In this document: positions 11,896-24,857 of the stretch, in pieces
Numbering within the stretch: position 1 is the stretch's first letter
Layout of the letters: each line of letters starts with the position of its first letter
NCBI GenBank assembly: GCA_950295325.1
Contig: OX485803.1
Span: 50,299,554 to 50,363,553, forward strand
DNA: 64,000 bases
Reading direction: 5' to 3'
Source: Polytrichum commune
Taxonomy: Eukaryota; Streptophyta; Polytrichopsida; Polytrichales; Polytrichaceae
Made by a program: the position numbers and the translations under genes
Notes under the pieces: model-generated
What the model saw: the letters and a program-made list of their open reading frames with translations, nothing else
Told to the model about the DNA's origin: nothing
The model's database searches: none

Positions 11896-12848
11896 GGGTC
11901 TAGCCGCACCACCTAGTTAAGAGAAATAGCCAACTTACGAGTTAGTGAAGATTAGCTAACCAAAATTTTATCGAATTAAAATCATGACCGCACCACCTAG
12001 TTAGGAGAACTAGCTAACAATATGAGTTAGTGAAATAAACTAACTCATATGTTAGCTAACTGATTACACCCCTGCAAATTCCAGTTATCACTAACCCAAG
12101 GTTGAGCAATTTAAGATAGGAGTTAATGTTGTCTAACTGAAGTTTTACTCAACTTGCCCAAGTTTTGAACATGACATTAATTATGATACGTCGTAATTTT
12201 GTGGCCTGCACTAGTTGTGTTTCATTATAAATAAAACAAAAATACTATCCATCTAAACTTGAACATTGAAAATGATATTTCAATATTATTTTATCATTAA
12301 ATACCATGTATTATATTTAAGATGTATGCTAGTTCAATTTGATGTTAGAAATAGTGGTCCACCTTGTAGCGGAATGGAGAAGAGATTGATAAAATAAAAG
12401 GTGGGCATGCTCATTTGAACCTTATGGTGGGATACTGGTGTCCCAAAGAAATTGGAGCCTCCTTAGTAATTGGTTTTGTAATTGTAAGTGATTGAAAAAG
12501 AAAACCCCAACTTTGAACATCTGAGCGTGTACAAGACATCGAGATAATCTCAACGTTGCTTTGATCGCCTTCAACTGACCATTAGTTTGCTTTAAAGACC
12601 ATGGATGACTTACAATTTCTTCAAAAGACCATGGTCCCAAAAATTAGCTAACTTCAAAATTCATAGCTTTTATTTAAACCTTAATTTAAACTAGGTGGTG
12701 CAACCATGAAATTGGTTAGCTTTCATATAGGCTAGCTACCTTATATGTGAGCTAATTCTCTAAACTGGCCAATGTGAGCATAATGTAATCAAATTGAGTG
12801 GTTACTTACTCTAACCAAAGCCTTAACTAGGATGTGCGGCCGGACCCC
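11896..12848. mobile_element. Non-autonomous DNA transposon with ~28-bp terminal inverted repeats
   Basis: The left end GGGTCTAGCCGCACCACCTA matches the inverted right end GGGTCCGGCCGCACATCCTA, and both continue with GTTAAG. Subterminal copies of the motif CACCACCTAGTTAG occur inverted near 11990 and 12695. The interior is rich in GTTAGCTAAC-like palindromes. No clear target duplication and no transposase are visible. The superfamily is undecided. Confidence 0.55.
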
Positions 12849-12849
12849 A

Positions 12850-13990
12850 AGTAGGTGAACTAGCCACTTGGGCCCGTAGTCAGGATCACTGTTGGTGAAT
12901 GGAAAATGGTCCTCAAGGTCAGGTCCTAACCATGTTTACCTCATATCAATATGAAGAACCATCAAGCTCATATATTAGATGGTTCATTTTACTGCTTGTG
13001 TCCATCAAAAGTGTATATACTATATTTGCCATTGGGAGCAACCATCGCGGATGATGTCCAAGATCTAGAATGTGGTTACCAAGTTCCGGAATCACCTCCT
13101 CCCTAGAAAAAATTATAAACACTAAAAAAGCATCAACAAGAGATCTTTGTAAGAGATGGTTCTATGTTGTTCCTTTATGTACATGACGATGCAATGAAGA
13201 AGTATTAATAAGAAACCCTAGATTAGCCAAATTCCGGAAACAAGGTACACCAATAACTCAACAATGAAAATTTGAGATGGATTATATATAATAAAATGTA
13301 GAAATAGTGTTCAATGAATGCACCTCACTTGGATTTTGCAAATACATTACAAGGGGAGGAGTGAAATCCGACGGAGTAAGCCTTCCCTTGATTTTGAAGT
13401 TGGGTCTATTTGTAACTCTAGATAGCATCACATGAGTAAATCAAGGAGCGAATGCACTTCGGGTGTCCACCAAGACATTGCTTGCGATGGAAGCTCCTTG
13501 CAATTTGTGGCTTGTGAGGACGTAAACCACTACAATTGGCTGGATAAGTAGCCTCATGAATGATAGCTAGCATTGTACGTGTATCCATGTTGGGACGTGT
13601 GCCTCTTCCGGACCATAGTTATTCCCTCGGGTAGGTCACTCCATAGGATTTTTGTGCATCACGTGCAACTGAGGGCTATTTGTGTGAGGGCTATTTACCT
13701 TCACGGCATGATTTAAAAGTTCCCTATAACTACTTAGTTCTCTAAAATGACCTATTTTATTCCACCCTGTCATTAGCTATATTGCCAATGTTAATGCATT
13801 TTTGGTAGTCTATATTCCTTATAACTAAAGATTAATAATTCAAAAGTATACACATTGGAAAAGTGACGCCAAAAAGCATGGCAACAAAAAGGCATGATTC
13901 ATAAATACCATTGCAAACCCATACGAATATTTTAGAAAGACGTGACATACAACTACAACAACATGAAGCCAATCGTTCCGAGAGTACAAC
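12850..13990. other. Intergenic, nothing recognised
   Basis: AT-rich DNA with no ORF above 63 codons that carries a family signature. Confidence 0.5.
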
Positions 13991-13999
13991 ATGAATGAA

Positions 14000-16830
14000 A
14001 AGTGCAGCACTAAAATTAAGCACGATTTCAAAACTACTTACAAGCTTGCAGATTTAGGGTTTGATATTCGATTACCATCATGCAATATAGAAGAAGGCTC
14101 AGGGTGGAAACTCAATAAGAGTGAAAGTGTATTTATCAGACAAAAACATCCACTCCATGACAGTCTAGCCCCAAGACATAATGCGTTGTCAACCCAAATA
14201 CTGCATCCCGTGACAAACTTGGACAATTGCTCTGCATCATTCCTATCTAGAGCATATAGATCATTTGTTAAAAATTGTACTCATAGTTATAGTGGATATG
14301 ATGCAATCTCAATCAATCCGTTTGCTATATGTGTCATCATACTTAAACTTGTACTCGCCAGGATGTTTCTTATAATATTGCAACATAACTTCTATGAAGG
14401 GATTGTTAGGATTTTGTCGTCATGAATCCTCTGTCCGCGCTAGGACTCAGGTTAACGAGTTGTCTTAGAATGCGGAAAGAATGTGTTGCATATTGGAAAT
14501 TGTTGGAAGTTTAGCCATATCACCCATAAGAATCACAAGTTTATAGAAAACACTGATGTTTCATTACTCCGGCTTCTCGTTTGAGTGAGTGTTTCACAAA
14601 CAATAGCACATTGTTGGTCATCATTGAACCACAAAATCAACATCAACGGAATTTTTTTTCATAACAGGGTGGGGTTCAGGAAGGGAAGATAAATACCCAC
14701 AAGTGGCAATTCGAAACATGGTGTGTGTTGTAGAGGCAATTTTTGGCAACACTAGTGGCTGCAGAATGAAAGACTTTCCTGTTCCATTCAATGCGGCAAC
14801 ACTATTGTGTATTGTGTTTAACAAAAAGAAAGTCTATACACTACCTAGGATCCGTACTAGAACATGCAAACTAGTAGGATTACCCATGATGGATTCAAAA
14901 ACGCTCATTTGTTCATGTGAGAATCATGTCAGAGATATGAACATCAAATGCATGTGGTACATGAATTGCTTTGGACTCTCTTGCAGTTGTGGTCGGATGT
15001 GGTCAGTTGTCGTCTAGTGATTTGGGTATAGGTACAAAATTTGGGTCGAGAAATGGATGATTATCCAAGAGCTGCTCAAGAGGAAGTGCTTGCTTTTCTA
15101 CTTTCTATTAGATTTGGATGTACATAGTCCATCGGATACAATTTTTTTGCAGTAACTAGGTTATTCACAATACCCAATTGATAGCATTCGTGTACTATGC
15201 AAATTTGTTCTGTGTGTGTAGATGAAATTAGATCGTTTTCATTTCTGAAACATACATCACGAAGTAGGTCGTTGAAAAAGAATCCTTCTGTACTATATGT
15301 AGGGTAGAAATTTGTGAATTTTGTTATTTCATTGGTTTCGTATACTCGACATCTTGATCTATCTTCACCATAGCATTGCTGATTGCGTCTTTTCATTCTG
15401 TATGTTTTGTACATGTTGTTGATGTATTCAAAGAATGTTGTATCCTCAAACTCATCAAGTTGAGCACAATACACATCAATTGGATAGGAACTTAACATTT
15501 TGGATTGTGTCACTTACTATGTACGGACATTTCATAAACTATTTCAATAGGTAATATGACCAGAATGTTGTTGTAATGCGTTGTAAATTCACATGGACTC
15601 TCCACAATAGGACCATGGTTGCATGGTACGCTCCAATGTTGCAATCTTCACACCTTGGTCTATAATATTTTCAGCGGTTGCTTGAATCGATTAAAAAAGA
15701 GGAAGCCAGGTGTGGTTGTGTCAAACGAAAATCATATGTGTAGTCTCCCTTTTTCTTTTTTGGTCATCGTAGACAATATGTGTGTAATTGTTCTCTCATT
15801 ATCATTTTGAATAGATCCTTTTGTAAACTGTCAATAGGTTTGATAATTTGCTTGTTGTTTCTTCAGTAGATTGTGGAAACACATGTTGTGGTTTCGTTGG
15901 TAATTCTTTCTAATTTTGGTGTATCTAACCACAAGACAATGTGCGCATGGATTGAGCCACTATTTTCTATTTGATATGGATCACATAGATTTTATTGAAC
16001 CCAAAACACCACTTTTTTAAGCAAAATTTCATGCCTTTTATTTTTAAACATGAGCTTGGAACAAACCGGCACACTCCAATGCCTCCACAATGTAATCCTT
16101 CCATTCCAATAATGAGGCGATTTTTCATATCCTCAATATTTATAATTTTTTCTCATCGCAATGTTTTTGTCTCGTTTGTAATGATCGTCTGAGTTTTGCA
16201 AGCATTGCAAGTTGTGCTTTATGCCAACTCGGTGTTCTTTGCATTGATGCTTGTAAATTGCATTTTCTGATGTATTAGGGGACTTGCACTGATGCATTCA
16301 ATTTTAATGTTTTTGTTTTTTGTTTTTTTTTTCAAATTCCCATTCAAACATGTTTTGAATGTGTCTTTGATTATTTGCAATGATTGTTGTATATCATACA
16401 TGATTTTACAAGGTGGACGGAGAGTGTAGATTCGTCATCCTATACTTTTAAGTTTTCCATGAAGGTACCCCTACATGCATTGTAGGAAACGTTTCTGATT
16501 TTGATGATTGGAAACCAATTACATGTGCCACTATTTTAGGTGTGAGTACACAGGTGCTTCTTTTCTTTTCAGGTCGCTAAGAAAATAATACATATTTCTT
16601 GGAATTCGGATTTGTTTCCAAGTTTTGTCTTCAAAGAGGAACTGTTGATAATTCAATTTCTTCAATAGACGAGTTTTATTTAATAGCCTTGTTTTAACAA
16701 GTTGATCAATGAAGATCCTTCGATTCTTTGATTGAATGTGCATTCCAATATCTAGAAATAATAACAAATGTACATATAAAGGATGCTTTGACACAATATA
16801 TTCTAAGTAGGATAAAGCTTGATGCACAAC
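14000..16830 (-). pseudogene. Decayed Helitron (Rep/helicase) relic
   Basis: Pieces of a RepHel protein can be read in order on the minus strand. A HUH-type nuclease signature HAHIVLW lies at 15949-15929, preceded by IENSGSI, as in Rep domains. The conserved linker upstream of the helicase is open at 15513-15076 (with QLDEFEDTTFFEYINNMYK and VYETNEITKFTNFYP). A Walker A-like NGTGKSF lies around 14785-14768 and a Walker B-like VILMGD around 14535-14512. Stops and frameshifts separate the pieces, so this is a dead copy. Helitron termini (5' TC, 3' hairpin-CTRR) were not identified, so the borders are approximate. Confidence 0.65.
15076..15513 (-). pseudogene. Helitron RepHel fragment, 145-aa open piece
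   Basis: The longest uninterrupted piece of the Helitron relic. It resembles the region between the Rep and helicase domains of plant Helitron proteins, with QLDEFEDTTFFEYINNMYKT, RRNQQC, VYETNEITKFTNFYP and FFFNDLLRDVCFRNENDLIS. It ends shortly before the Walker A-like piece that lies downstream on the same strand. It is not a stand-alone gene. Confidence 0.65.
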
Positions 16831-18620
16831 ATATCAAGCATTTCAAACCTTGGACAAGTGCCAAAATAATTACAATTAACTAGATTATTTTTTCAATACA
16901 TTTTAGGGAGCAACTATAGTTAACTAGAAAATTTTCAAGTATTATTATTTATATGAAGAAGTTTGCCTCTTGATTTGCTTCAGTTGAGGGTTTTTAATAT
17001 GCTTGGGCCACTGAAGATCATCAAGAAACACTTTTATACAATCACTCACAGTGTTGGGCTCCTGAACAACCTCCAGATACACGACCAACACAAATAACGC
17101 ACCAGTGACACTACAACACTACAACATAATTCCGTGAACAAGTTGCCCTCAACTTTAGTTAACTAGATTTTTTGGCATACCAAATTTAGAACAACTATAC
17201 TTAACTACACCTTTTGGCAAGTCAAATCACGAACAACTATAGTTACAAAAGGCAACTAGTTAACTAATGGCTGAATTAGTTGCTTAATTATCCAAGCTCT
17301 AAAGCATTTTCTTCAAATCTAGGATTGCGTTGCCATTGTTTACATACATATATGCAAGCACCATTTTTGAAGTTTCATGGCTACATTGACTACTCTATAC
17401 AGTGTGGATTTTAAATTATGGTTGGTATCATTCACGTAAGTGTTTTAGATATATTGATATTTTTCAGGTTTCTCAAATTTTACGTTCCACAAAGAGCAGA
17501 ATAATGGAATTTGTTGAAGAACAACAAGTTTTAATTGTCCAAATGTCCATGTATTCATTCCGTCCATTCCAAGCACAAACGTATGGTTGAAATCGTTAGA
17601 GTTGTCTTTGGCGTAACCTATCATAAAAATCTTCTTTGAATCTCATGGTGGCCTACATCTAAACAAATGAATCTACTAACATGTGTTATGCATAACCAAA
17701 CACACACTTTAAACTTGTAAATTTGGTATCTTTCTACCTTATGCTATAGCAATTTGTTACATTGACTTCAAATTGCAATAATTTTTCAAAGATCAACTCT
17801 CAAAATCTAGGAATCAATGGACAAATTGATTTGGATCAAGAAGTATGACTTTGTTCAATTGCATCCACCAAACATTTCTTGGCTCAAGTTTTTTGGACAA
17901 TGCTTTTCAAATTTGTTCGCACTTTCAAAAAACAAACAAACATCAAATTAATGGGTCATATCTAAAAGCATGAACAAACAAGAAGATGATGTGCAATCTA
18001 GATACAAGTATCTTAGGGATTAGTGATCACTTCAAAGACAATGACAATAAAAACAAAAAAAACCACTTTTGGAACATACTAATCATAACTTATGTATGTA
18101 AATGGAGTCTTGGCAACATGTTTTTGTACCAACCCAAAATAAGCATATTCAATAGTGCTTTACCTCGTGTTTTTTTGGCACTTATCTTTTAGAGAATTGC
18201 AATTTTATGTTTAATGAACTTCCTTTCATATCAACTCTTCTAGATAGTACAAAAATAATAATAGTTTTAGAATTGACTATCAATCACCGGGCAATCTACC
18301 CCACACGGCATTTGTGCTTGTGTGCATGAAGGAACGGCAACATTGAGTGAGGATTTTTTTTTTTTTTTTTTTTGGGGGGGGGTCCCACCTCACATGCTTT
18401 CAATACTCTAAGCCGCGGGTAGCGATGGCAAGCAGTGTTTTGTTTTTCAAAAGAAATGGGTCTCTACATTGGCTCTTGGCCCATCCATTGGCTAGCTTCT
18501 TTGGCAATTTGAGTTGGCTTGAAGGAGCCCTAGTTGGCCATGTGGGATGACTTAACATATGGCGAATGCGACTAGATGTCATAGAAGGTTTGAGTATGTG
18601 GCGATATATAATTTTTTTGG
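16831..18620. other. Intergenic, repeat-like
   Basis: The motif AGTTAACTAGATTTT and variants recurs at about 16880, 16920, 17160 and 17205, suggesting subterminal repeats of an old element. A T-run followed by a G-run lies at about 18354-18382. No gene was recognised. Confidence 0.45.
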
Positions 18621-19062
18621 GGCGAGTATATGTAGCTATGTTTTGCCAATGTAGAGTTGAAATATGGCCCCCACTTCCTACGTTGTTGATGTAAATGTGG
18701 CTAATACAACCCAAAGTACATCAAAATTTGGCTACATCTAAGATTCAATGTACAAAAAATATTTGTTCCACGGGGGAATTGAACCCCGGTTTTTCAACCC
18801 TGCACCCTCAACCATGCCACACATGTTTCAAAGCAGTACCCAGACACCACAATCTTGAGGTATAAATTCATGCCCTCCCTCGTCATGTTCCAAAAATTGA
18901 GTGTGGGTTTAGTACATTGGGTACCTCTCATAGAACTAGCACTGCACTAGTCCTTCATTTTCCAAGCCACTACTTTGTTGTTGCTAGCTGCCCCTAACCT
19001 TTGCATACATCAACTACCATTGCATTTAGAAACTACTTCCAACAACATACATTAGAACTCAT

Positions 19063-21450
19063 CTAAGTTTCTCCTCCATAGCGAACCTTCTGAGCTTTCC
19101 AATCTGTTATGGCCGTTTGGTAAGGGAAAATGTTCAAGGTATAAAAGTCTTGCGCAAACATGCGGACCACCAAGTCTAGGTGGGTTGTAAGCCGGTTCCT
19201 CAACTTGCTCTTCAAGAAGGACAAGGAGCTAAATGTTCTCTCATCTTCCACACTACCCAACACTTGAATGTGAGCAATCTCAGCGACTTTCATGAACTCG
19301 AAGAGTTTCGCTGAAATGAGGGCATTGCTAGAAAGCTTGCGCCAAAGTCGGGACATCGGGTTTTCGGTCATGGGTAAGGCCATGGCAGCTTGGGCATTTG
19401 ATATCATGGTGATTTTGAAGAAGGAGTTTTGGAGCTCTAGGTTGCGGATGTCAAGGGGTGGAGGCACCCACTCCTCAGCATCCTCGGTCTCAGCATCCAC
19501 AGGTACCCACAACTTCTTCGTTGTCCCATAGAATGATTTCAGTGTTGCAATATGCCCAGGATATGTAGCCTCGAATGTATCATTCAGCCAATATTGGGGG
19601 TAGCATATCCCCAAAGCACACATCACCTCTTGGTGAGGGAACCTCTTCTCTAACTCCTCTATAAGTTGTTTCGCTGCGCTGGTTAATTGCCGCTGCACCT
19701 CACCAAGGATGACCTCACGGTCAATCTTGTTCACCTCTTCCCACTGCCCTGGGAAGGCTACTGATCTCATGGTTGCCATGTGGGGCACACCTGCAACCCT
19801 GAAAACCAGGTGGTCTTCCTCACGATTGTAGCAGAACAACCAATCTTGTTCGATTACCATGGACGTGTCATCTGCTAGTGACCGAAATGTGCTAAACTCC
19901 TCTCCGTGGAAAGCAAAGGTTGGATCTACATAAAGTCGATATAGATCACCCTGGCATATCTTGACCGCAGAAATGAAATCAACAATGTAACATGCTGGAC
20001 TCTGTGCAAACTTGATGAGGGAATTCACAGAGTGCAGCATGGGCATCAAGCAAGGTAGGGTGAGCATGTTCTGCCAATCTAGGAGCATAGAAAGGTTCTT
20101 CTTTGCTGCAAGCTCCTTGGGCGCATCCACTGCCATCTTCGTCACCAAGGGTTTGTATTCCTCAAGCACCCTCCTTGCAGGTCCAAGCATGGATATCCAA
20201 CGAGTCTTGACGTTCCTAAGTATCTTGTTGCCTTTGGATTCCAAGCAAGCTGCTAGCTTCTGGAACTCAAGACTGCGTTTGGGAGAGGAACTGAAGTAAG
20301 AGTACAGCGCTGCCAAAAGATCTTCTACATGTTTCACCACCTCAAACTCGGATAGGATTTGGACAGCAAGATTCGTGCGGTGCGTCATGCAATGGACACC
20401 CACCATGAAAGGAGCGTGCTTGTTGATAAGTTGTACAGTGACACCGGATTTAGCACCTTGAAATGTAGAAACCCCATCTGCCCTAAATGTGATCAACCTT
20501 TCCCTAATCTTCTGCTCGGTTAGACCTCCATAAGCACGAGCAGCATTGACAATGACAGCAGTGATATTATATGTTGTCCCTCCTTCAATAACTCTCTCTA
20601 GGGTAAGGAGTACAGGGGTTCGCTTCCAATCTATCACAACATAACCATGGACATTAATGCATGACTGACAGTTCACAGAAGTAACCTCATCACAAGACAA
20701 ACTAAAGAAGTTAGCAACCTGCATAACCTCCTTTGTTCTCTTTAGCACAACACGCTCTATCGCCTCTGCCATTGCCCACCCACTATTGTCACTCCAGTGG
20801 TGGTGTGGATTGTTCTTTAATTTGAGGGTTTCAAACAAGACGTACATTTGCTCATAGTCTATGATAGGTCTACCTCTCTGGAGCAAGTGTAAGAGGGTAG
20901 CAAACTGTATCCATTTCTTCTTCCTATCTCTAACCGTGTTCTCTGCCACTTAGGCCGCAATACTATTTGTGGCGATGGCTGCAAACAGTCTTTCATTTTT
21001 TAGATGGATAGAATTAAAATCCATGTACTTCTCCCCTACAGCAACCCCATGACCAGGACCCTTAGCGGTTTTCCTCCCTTGATGCTTCCAAAGATTATCG
21101 CTCTTAGCACACAAAATTATAGACTTCCCTCGGATTTTAGAGCAGACTTTGCAAATTACCTTTGTGACCTCATCACCTTTGTAGATGGATTCCGCCCAAG
21201 AGAAAATTAGCAACCATAGGAGTTGGAATTGACGAGTCTTGTCATACGTCTTTTTCTTGACACTAGACTCTACCAACGGAGTTGCTGGTTGCACATCACC
21301 ATCACCAAGGGTCAGGATATCAACATCAGAGGGGGGCACATGACTACTACTAGCGCCATTGGGATCAGGCCTAGAGAAAAATCTTCTAAATTTGAAACCT
21401 TTTGGAGGGGCAAGAGGTGGAGCCATAGTTATGGTCACAACTATGGCCAA
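19063..21450 (-). pseudogene. hAT-superfamily transposase with N-terminal BED-type zinc finger, one in-frame stop
   Basis: Two adjoining ORFs (21450-20950 and 20949-19063) are in the same frame, separated only by a TAA at 20950-20952. Read together they make one transposase of about 795 residues. Around residues 85-130 a BED-like finger is visible (C100, C103, H123 in VICKVCSK...NLWKHQGRK). The central part is an RNase H-like hAT core. The C-terminus carries the hAT dimerisation signature (EDERTFSSLSFLKSKLRNRL). The single stop suggests recent inactivation, readthrough, or a sequencing error. The upstream leader is cut by the giant inverted repeat beginning at 21648. Its natural 5' end probably lies at about 29.1-29.3 kb. 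Confidence 0.85.
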
Positions 21451-21647
21451 AACGAAGAAAATAACAAAAAGAAGGCACCCAACGACCTAACAACTTCAAA
21501 CTACAAACAAGACCACCTAAAAACCAACCAGCAAGGATTTAAAGCACTTAAGGTTGCAATCACAAATACATGCGGCGAAGGGGAGCCGAAAACTAGCAAA
21601 GGATGCGTCCTAACAAGGATGAAACACCACTTCAGCAATGAGAGAAT

Positions 21648-24600
21648 GTGGTACTTTTGGGCCACCCCCTTTCGAGGGAGCCTAAAAGTATCACACAAGC
21701 CCTTCGGTGAAGGTAGCCTGCACTTGCAGGTGCCCAAGCCGAACCCGGATGATAGGTGTATAATGTGAGTAGTTAGATTTTTAAGCGAGATTAAATATGC
21801 GTCGTAGTACCTCCGGAGGTTGGACCTTAGTTTTTTACTAGTGTGGCTTTAAACTCCACTAACCAATTTCCTATCTAGTTCTAATCTTAACCTACAACCT
21901 ATTCTACGCACAGACGCACCAGCCTTGAAACCAAGGCAATCCTAATTTGTGAATTGGGATGGTTCTGATACACCCAACCGGGTGTAGCTCATACCACCCT
22001 AATTCAACGAACGGAATAACGACAATTTGATGGGCCATTCAATTCTTCCTATTTCTTTATTTAATTCTATTTAGTTTTCTAAGTGGGGGAACTTGGCCTA
22101 AGTCCCACCCTTCACACAAATTCCTTCTTAATTACTTACTTTTGTTTGCACGTCCTAACTCACTACATTAACATATTAGGCATCACCCCTTACCTGGTTG
22201 GTGCACCCCTTACCTCGGAACCTTCTAAGGCCTCGTGCAGGTCTTTTGAAGGTCGAGTAACATCTCAAACCCTTCGGACATCAATGATTCGAAGGGTGGT
22301 GTCACTCTACCGAGTTAAGTTTCCGATTCGGGTCTTTTGCCAATAAGGGTTTACGATTTATTTTGTATATTTTGATTATTAAATGTGTTTACACTAGATA
22401 GACCACGAAATGCAACTCAATGGGACCAGGGTGACGGGCAACCTATAGGTTCAACCTGTTGTGCAATCTTCATAAATTGGGGCCATTACTCCCAATCTAT
22501 GGGGCCAACAACATAATAGTAGATTCGCGGGTCATTAACCCCACATTTCTACCAACAACATTCAGAGTGGTTGTGTCGGTGATTAATCCGACTTACCACA
22601 CACGAAACTTGCTAATAAATGAAGCTACTACCACAAAACATACCAAGGGCCCCGAAAACAATGGAGTTGGGTATTCCCTTGGCGGTCAAGTGGTCAAGCC
22701 ACTTGACCTTACGAGATAGGTGAGTGGGTTTAGAGATGCGTACCTTAGCCGCGCTCCCTCCAACCCTAAATGGAAGGCTAGCGTTAGTAAATTTACCTCA
22801 ATTCTCCTCGGTTGATTTGGGCTCGATGTAGGCCGAGCCGTTACCTCCTTCTTTGCTCCACTTCCCGAGCGTCAACCTTGCCTCCTTTGCTCCACTTCCC
22901 GAGCGTCGACCTTGCCTCCTTCTTTGTAACTAGTTTGGTAGTAAGCGTACCTTAGTTAACAATTAAAATATAAAGTATTTATTCTGCACTGTAATTTAAT
23001 CCTAAGAATAATATTTATACTTAGTGCACCTAATTATCTTTCCAATGATCTAAAAATCACTTTAATCGGATAAGAAATGCAAAAGTTATGAGGGTTGGAA
23101 GTGTGAGGTCGATTCAACCGACCCTTCCAACCCACCTATCTACCTTCTAACTTCAAACATTCATAGCACATTCTTTACTACTTGGATCTAGGCTTTCCTT
23201 ATACCATTGGAAAGCTATGAACAAGTTCTAATTAGGAAAATTATGGCATTAGCAGGTTAAGCTAATAGAAATTCAGCAGACTCCTTGTAACACAGCAGTC
23301 AATCAAGAAGGCTTAAACTATGTATCTCGCCTTCAACAATTTATATCTAATTCAAATCTTATTCAAATCAAACGTTCTATATGACACTGGAGAGATATTA
23401 AAAAGATGTATTTGATAAAAATATGTGATTAGAAAGGTAAGCAGAAGTGAACCCAGCAGATCCTCTGTAATGCAGCAGTCAACCAAAAGTTCTCAAACCA
23501 TGTGTCCCATCTTGCACAATTCATATCTAATTCAAATCATGCTCAAATCAAATGTTCTAAGCCATTTTGGAAAGCTACACAAAAGTTCTACTTGGAAAAA
23601 AATATAACTTTTTGGAATTAAAATTCCTATTGGGCTTGCAGGTCTGATCCAGCAGCCGCTACCCACAAGACCACCCAGTTTTTTCTACTCCATCTTTGAA
23701 AATCCATAACTAATTGTCATCTTAACCAAATTACAAATGAGAAACAACTATGGATAGCTATAGGAAATCTCTCTAAGGGAAAAAATGATAAGTATTTTTT
23801 TCTAGCTTCTGAACTAAGCCTTCAGGGCATTGGCAGATGAGGTCTACAATGCCTCCACTCAAAATTCTACCATCCAACCTACCTCTACAAAAGAAGGAAT
23901 CATTTTGTTGGTGTGTTAATAAACACACATTCTAACTAGGAGAGAGAGTAGAGGAGGTTCTCGAGCCTTTCTTTTAGGCCATTGATAATGCATGCTAAAG
24001 GATTTTTTCCTAACTACATTGAAGCAGGGCTTCGCCCAAGCATTAGAGGAAAAGAGAGAGCTACAAGGTGGAAGGAGGGGTTTTTAAACCCTCTCACAAA
24101 AGGGTTGGACCCCTCCTCCACCGGCTCCATTTTTCAAACTCTTTCCCGAAATTTTGGCTCGGGGGTTTTCCCGGTTGAGGTTGCCACCCTCTCGCCGAGG
24201 TGGCTCCGACGGGAAACCTTAGAAATCTTTCTAATTTTTCGCCATCGAGTTGGCAAGGGGGCAAGTGGGCAAGTAGCCCCCTTGCTCTCTTTCTTTTTTG
24301 TCTTCAAAAGTTTTCAAGCCGATTTTGTTTTCTTACGTAAAACACCTCCAATAGTCTTGTGTGCCTCACACTAACTAATAAACTAACACTTGCTTAGCTA
24401 GCATTTACTAACATTTACTTAATAGCTAGCATCTACTAATATTTGCTTAGCTAGTATATACTAACATTTGCTTAATAGCTAGCATCTACTAATATTTGCT
24501 TAGCTAGCATCTACTAACATTTGCTTAATAGCTAGCATCTACTAATATTTGCTTAGCTAGCATCTACTAACATTTGCTTAATAGCTAGCATCTACTAATA

Positions 24601-24857
24601 TTTGCTTAGCTAGCATCTACTAACATTTGCTTAATAGCTAGTTGCTTTTACTAGCTAGTTGTTTTTACTAGCTAGCATATTTTTTCTACTTTGCTATCTT
24701 CTAACACTACTTAGTTTCATTTTGACCTTCCTTCTTCTAGGCTAAATGCTAAATGAACTAATTTTCCCTAAATTCCCTATCAATTCTAACTTTTAATGCT
24801 AACATTCTAACTAAAAGTGATCCCGCAGAATGATGGACCACTCAAAGGGTTCACAGA
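21648..24857 (+). repeat. Left arm (~3.2 kb) of a giant inverted repeat
   Basis: Starting at GTGGTACTTTTGGGCCACCC, this arm reads as the inverse of 28922-25881 with only scattered differences and indels. Landmarks in order: the CACCTGCAAGTGCAGG-type block at 21718-21732, GATGGTTCTGATACACCC at 21958, a doubled 33-bp block near 22850-22920 (CCACTTCCCGAGCGTC), the 53-bp tandem array, and the inner end GGGTTCACA at about 24857. ORFs seen in both arms are near identical by descent and resemble no known protein. The open frame near 23982 shifts between arms, arguing against selection on coding. Confidence 0.9.
24372..24640 (+). repeat. 53-bp tandem array in the left arm (about five units)
   Basis: Unit starts at 24425, 24478, 24531, 24584 and 24637 are spaced exactly 53 bases. 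Each unit alternates GCTAGCATCTACTAATATTT and GCTAGCATCTACTAACATTT. The right arm has only about two such units (26080-26215). Confidence 0.9.

Noticed and set aside
18770-18840. tRNA-like sequence on the minus strand (GGGGTTCAATTCCCC preceded by TGGCATGGTTGAGGG)
   Set aside because: It has a T-loop-like and an A-box-like word, but the spacing is about ten bases too short and no acceptor stem pairs. At most an old tRNA-derived SINE.
22459-22719. 86-aa ORF nearly identical in both arms (also 27861-28103)
   Set aside because: Identity is expected from the inverted duplication, and no known family or typical codon pattern is apparent.
23982-24374. 130-aa ORF conserved in both inverted arms (also 26189-26602)
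   Set aside because: The frame shifts between the arms after about residue 60, so the similarity is due to duplication of DNA, not selection on a protein.
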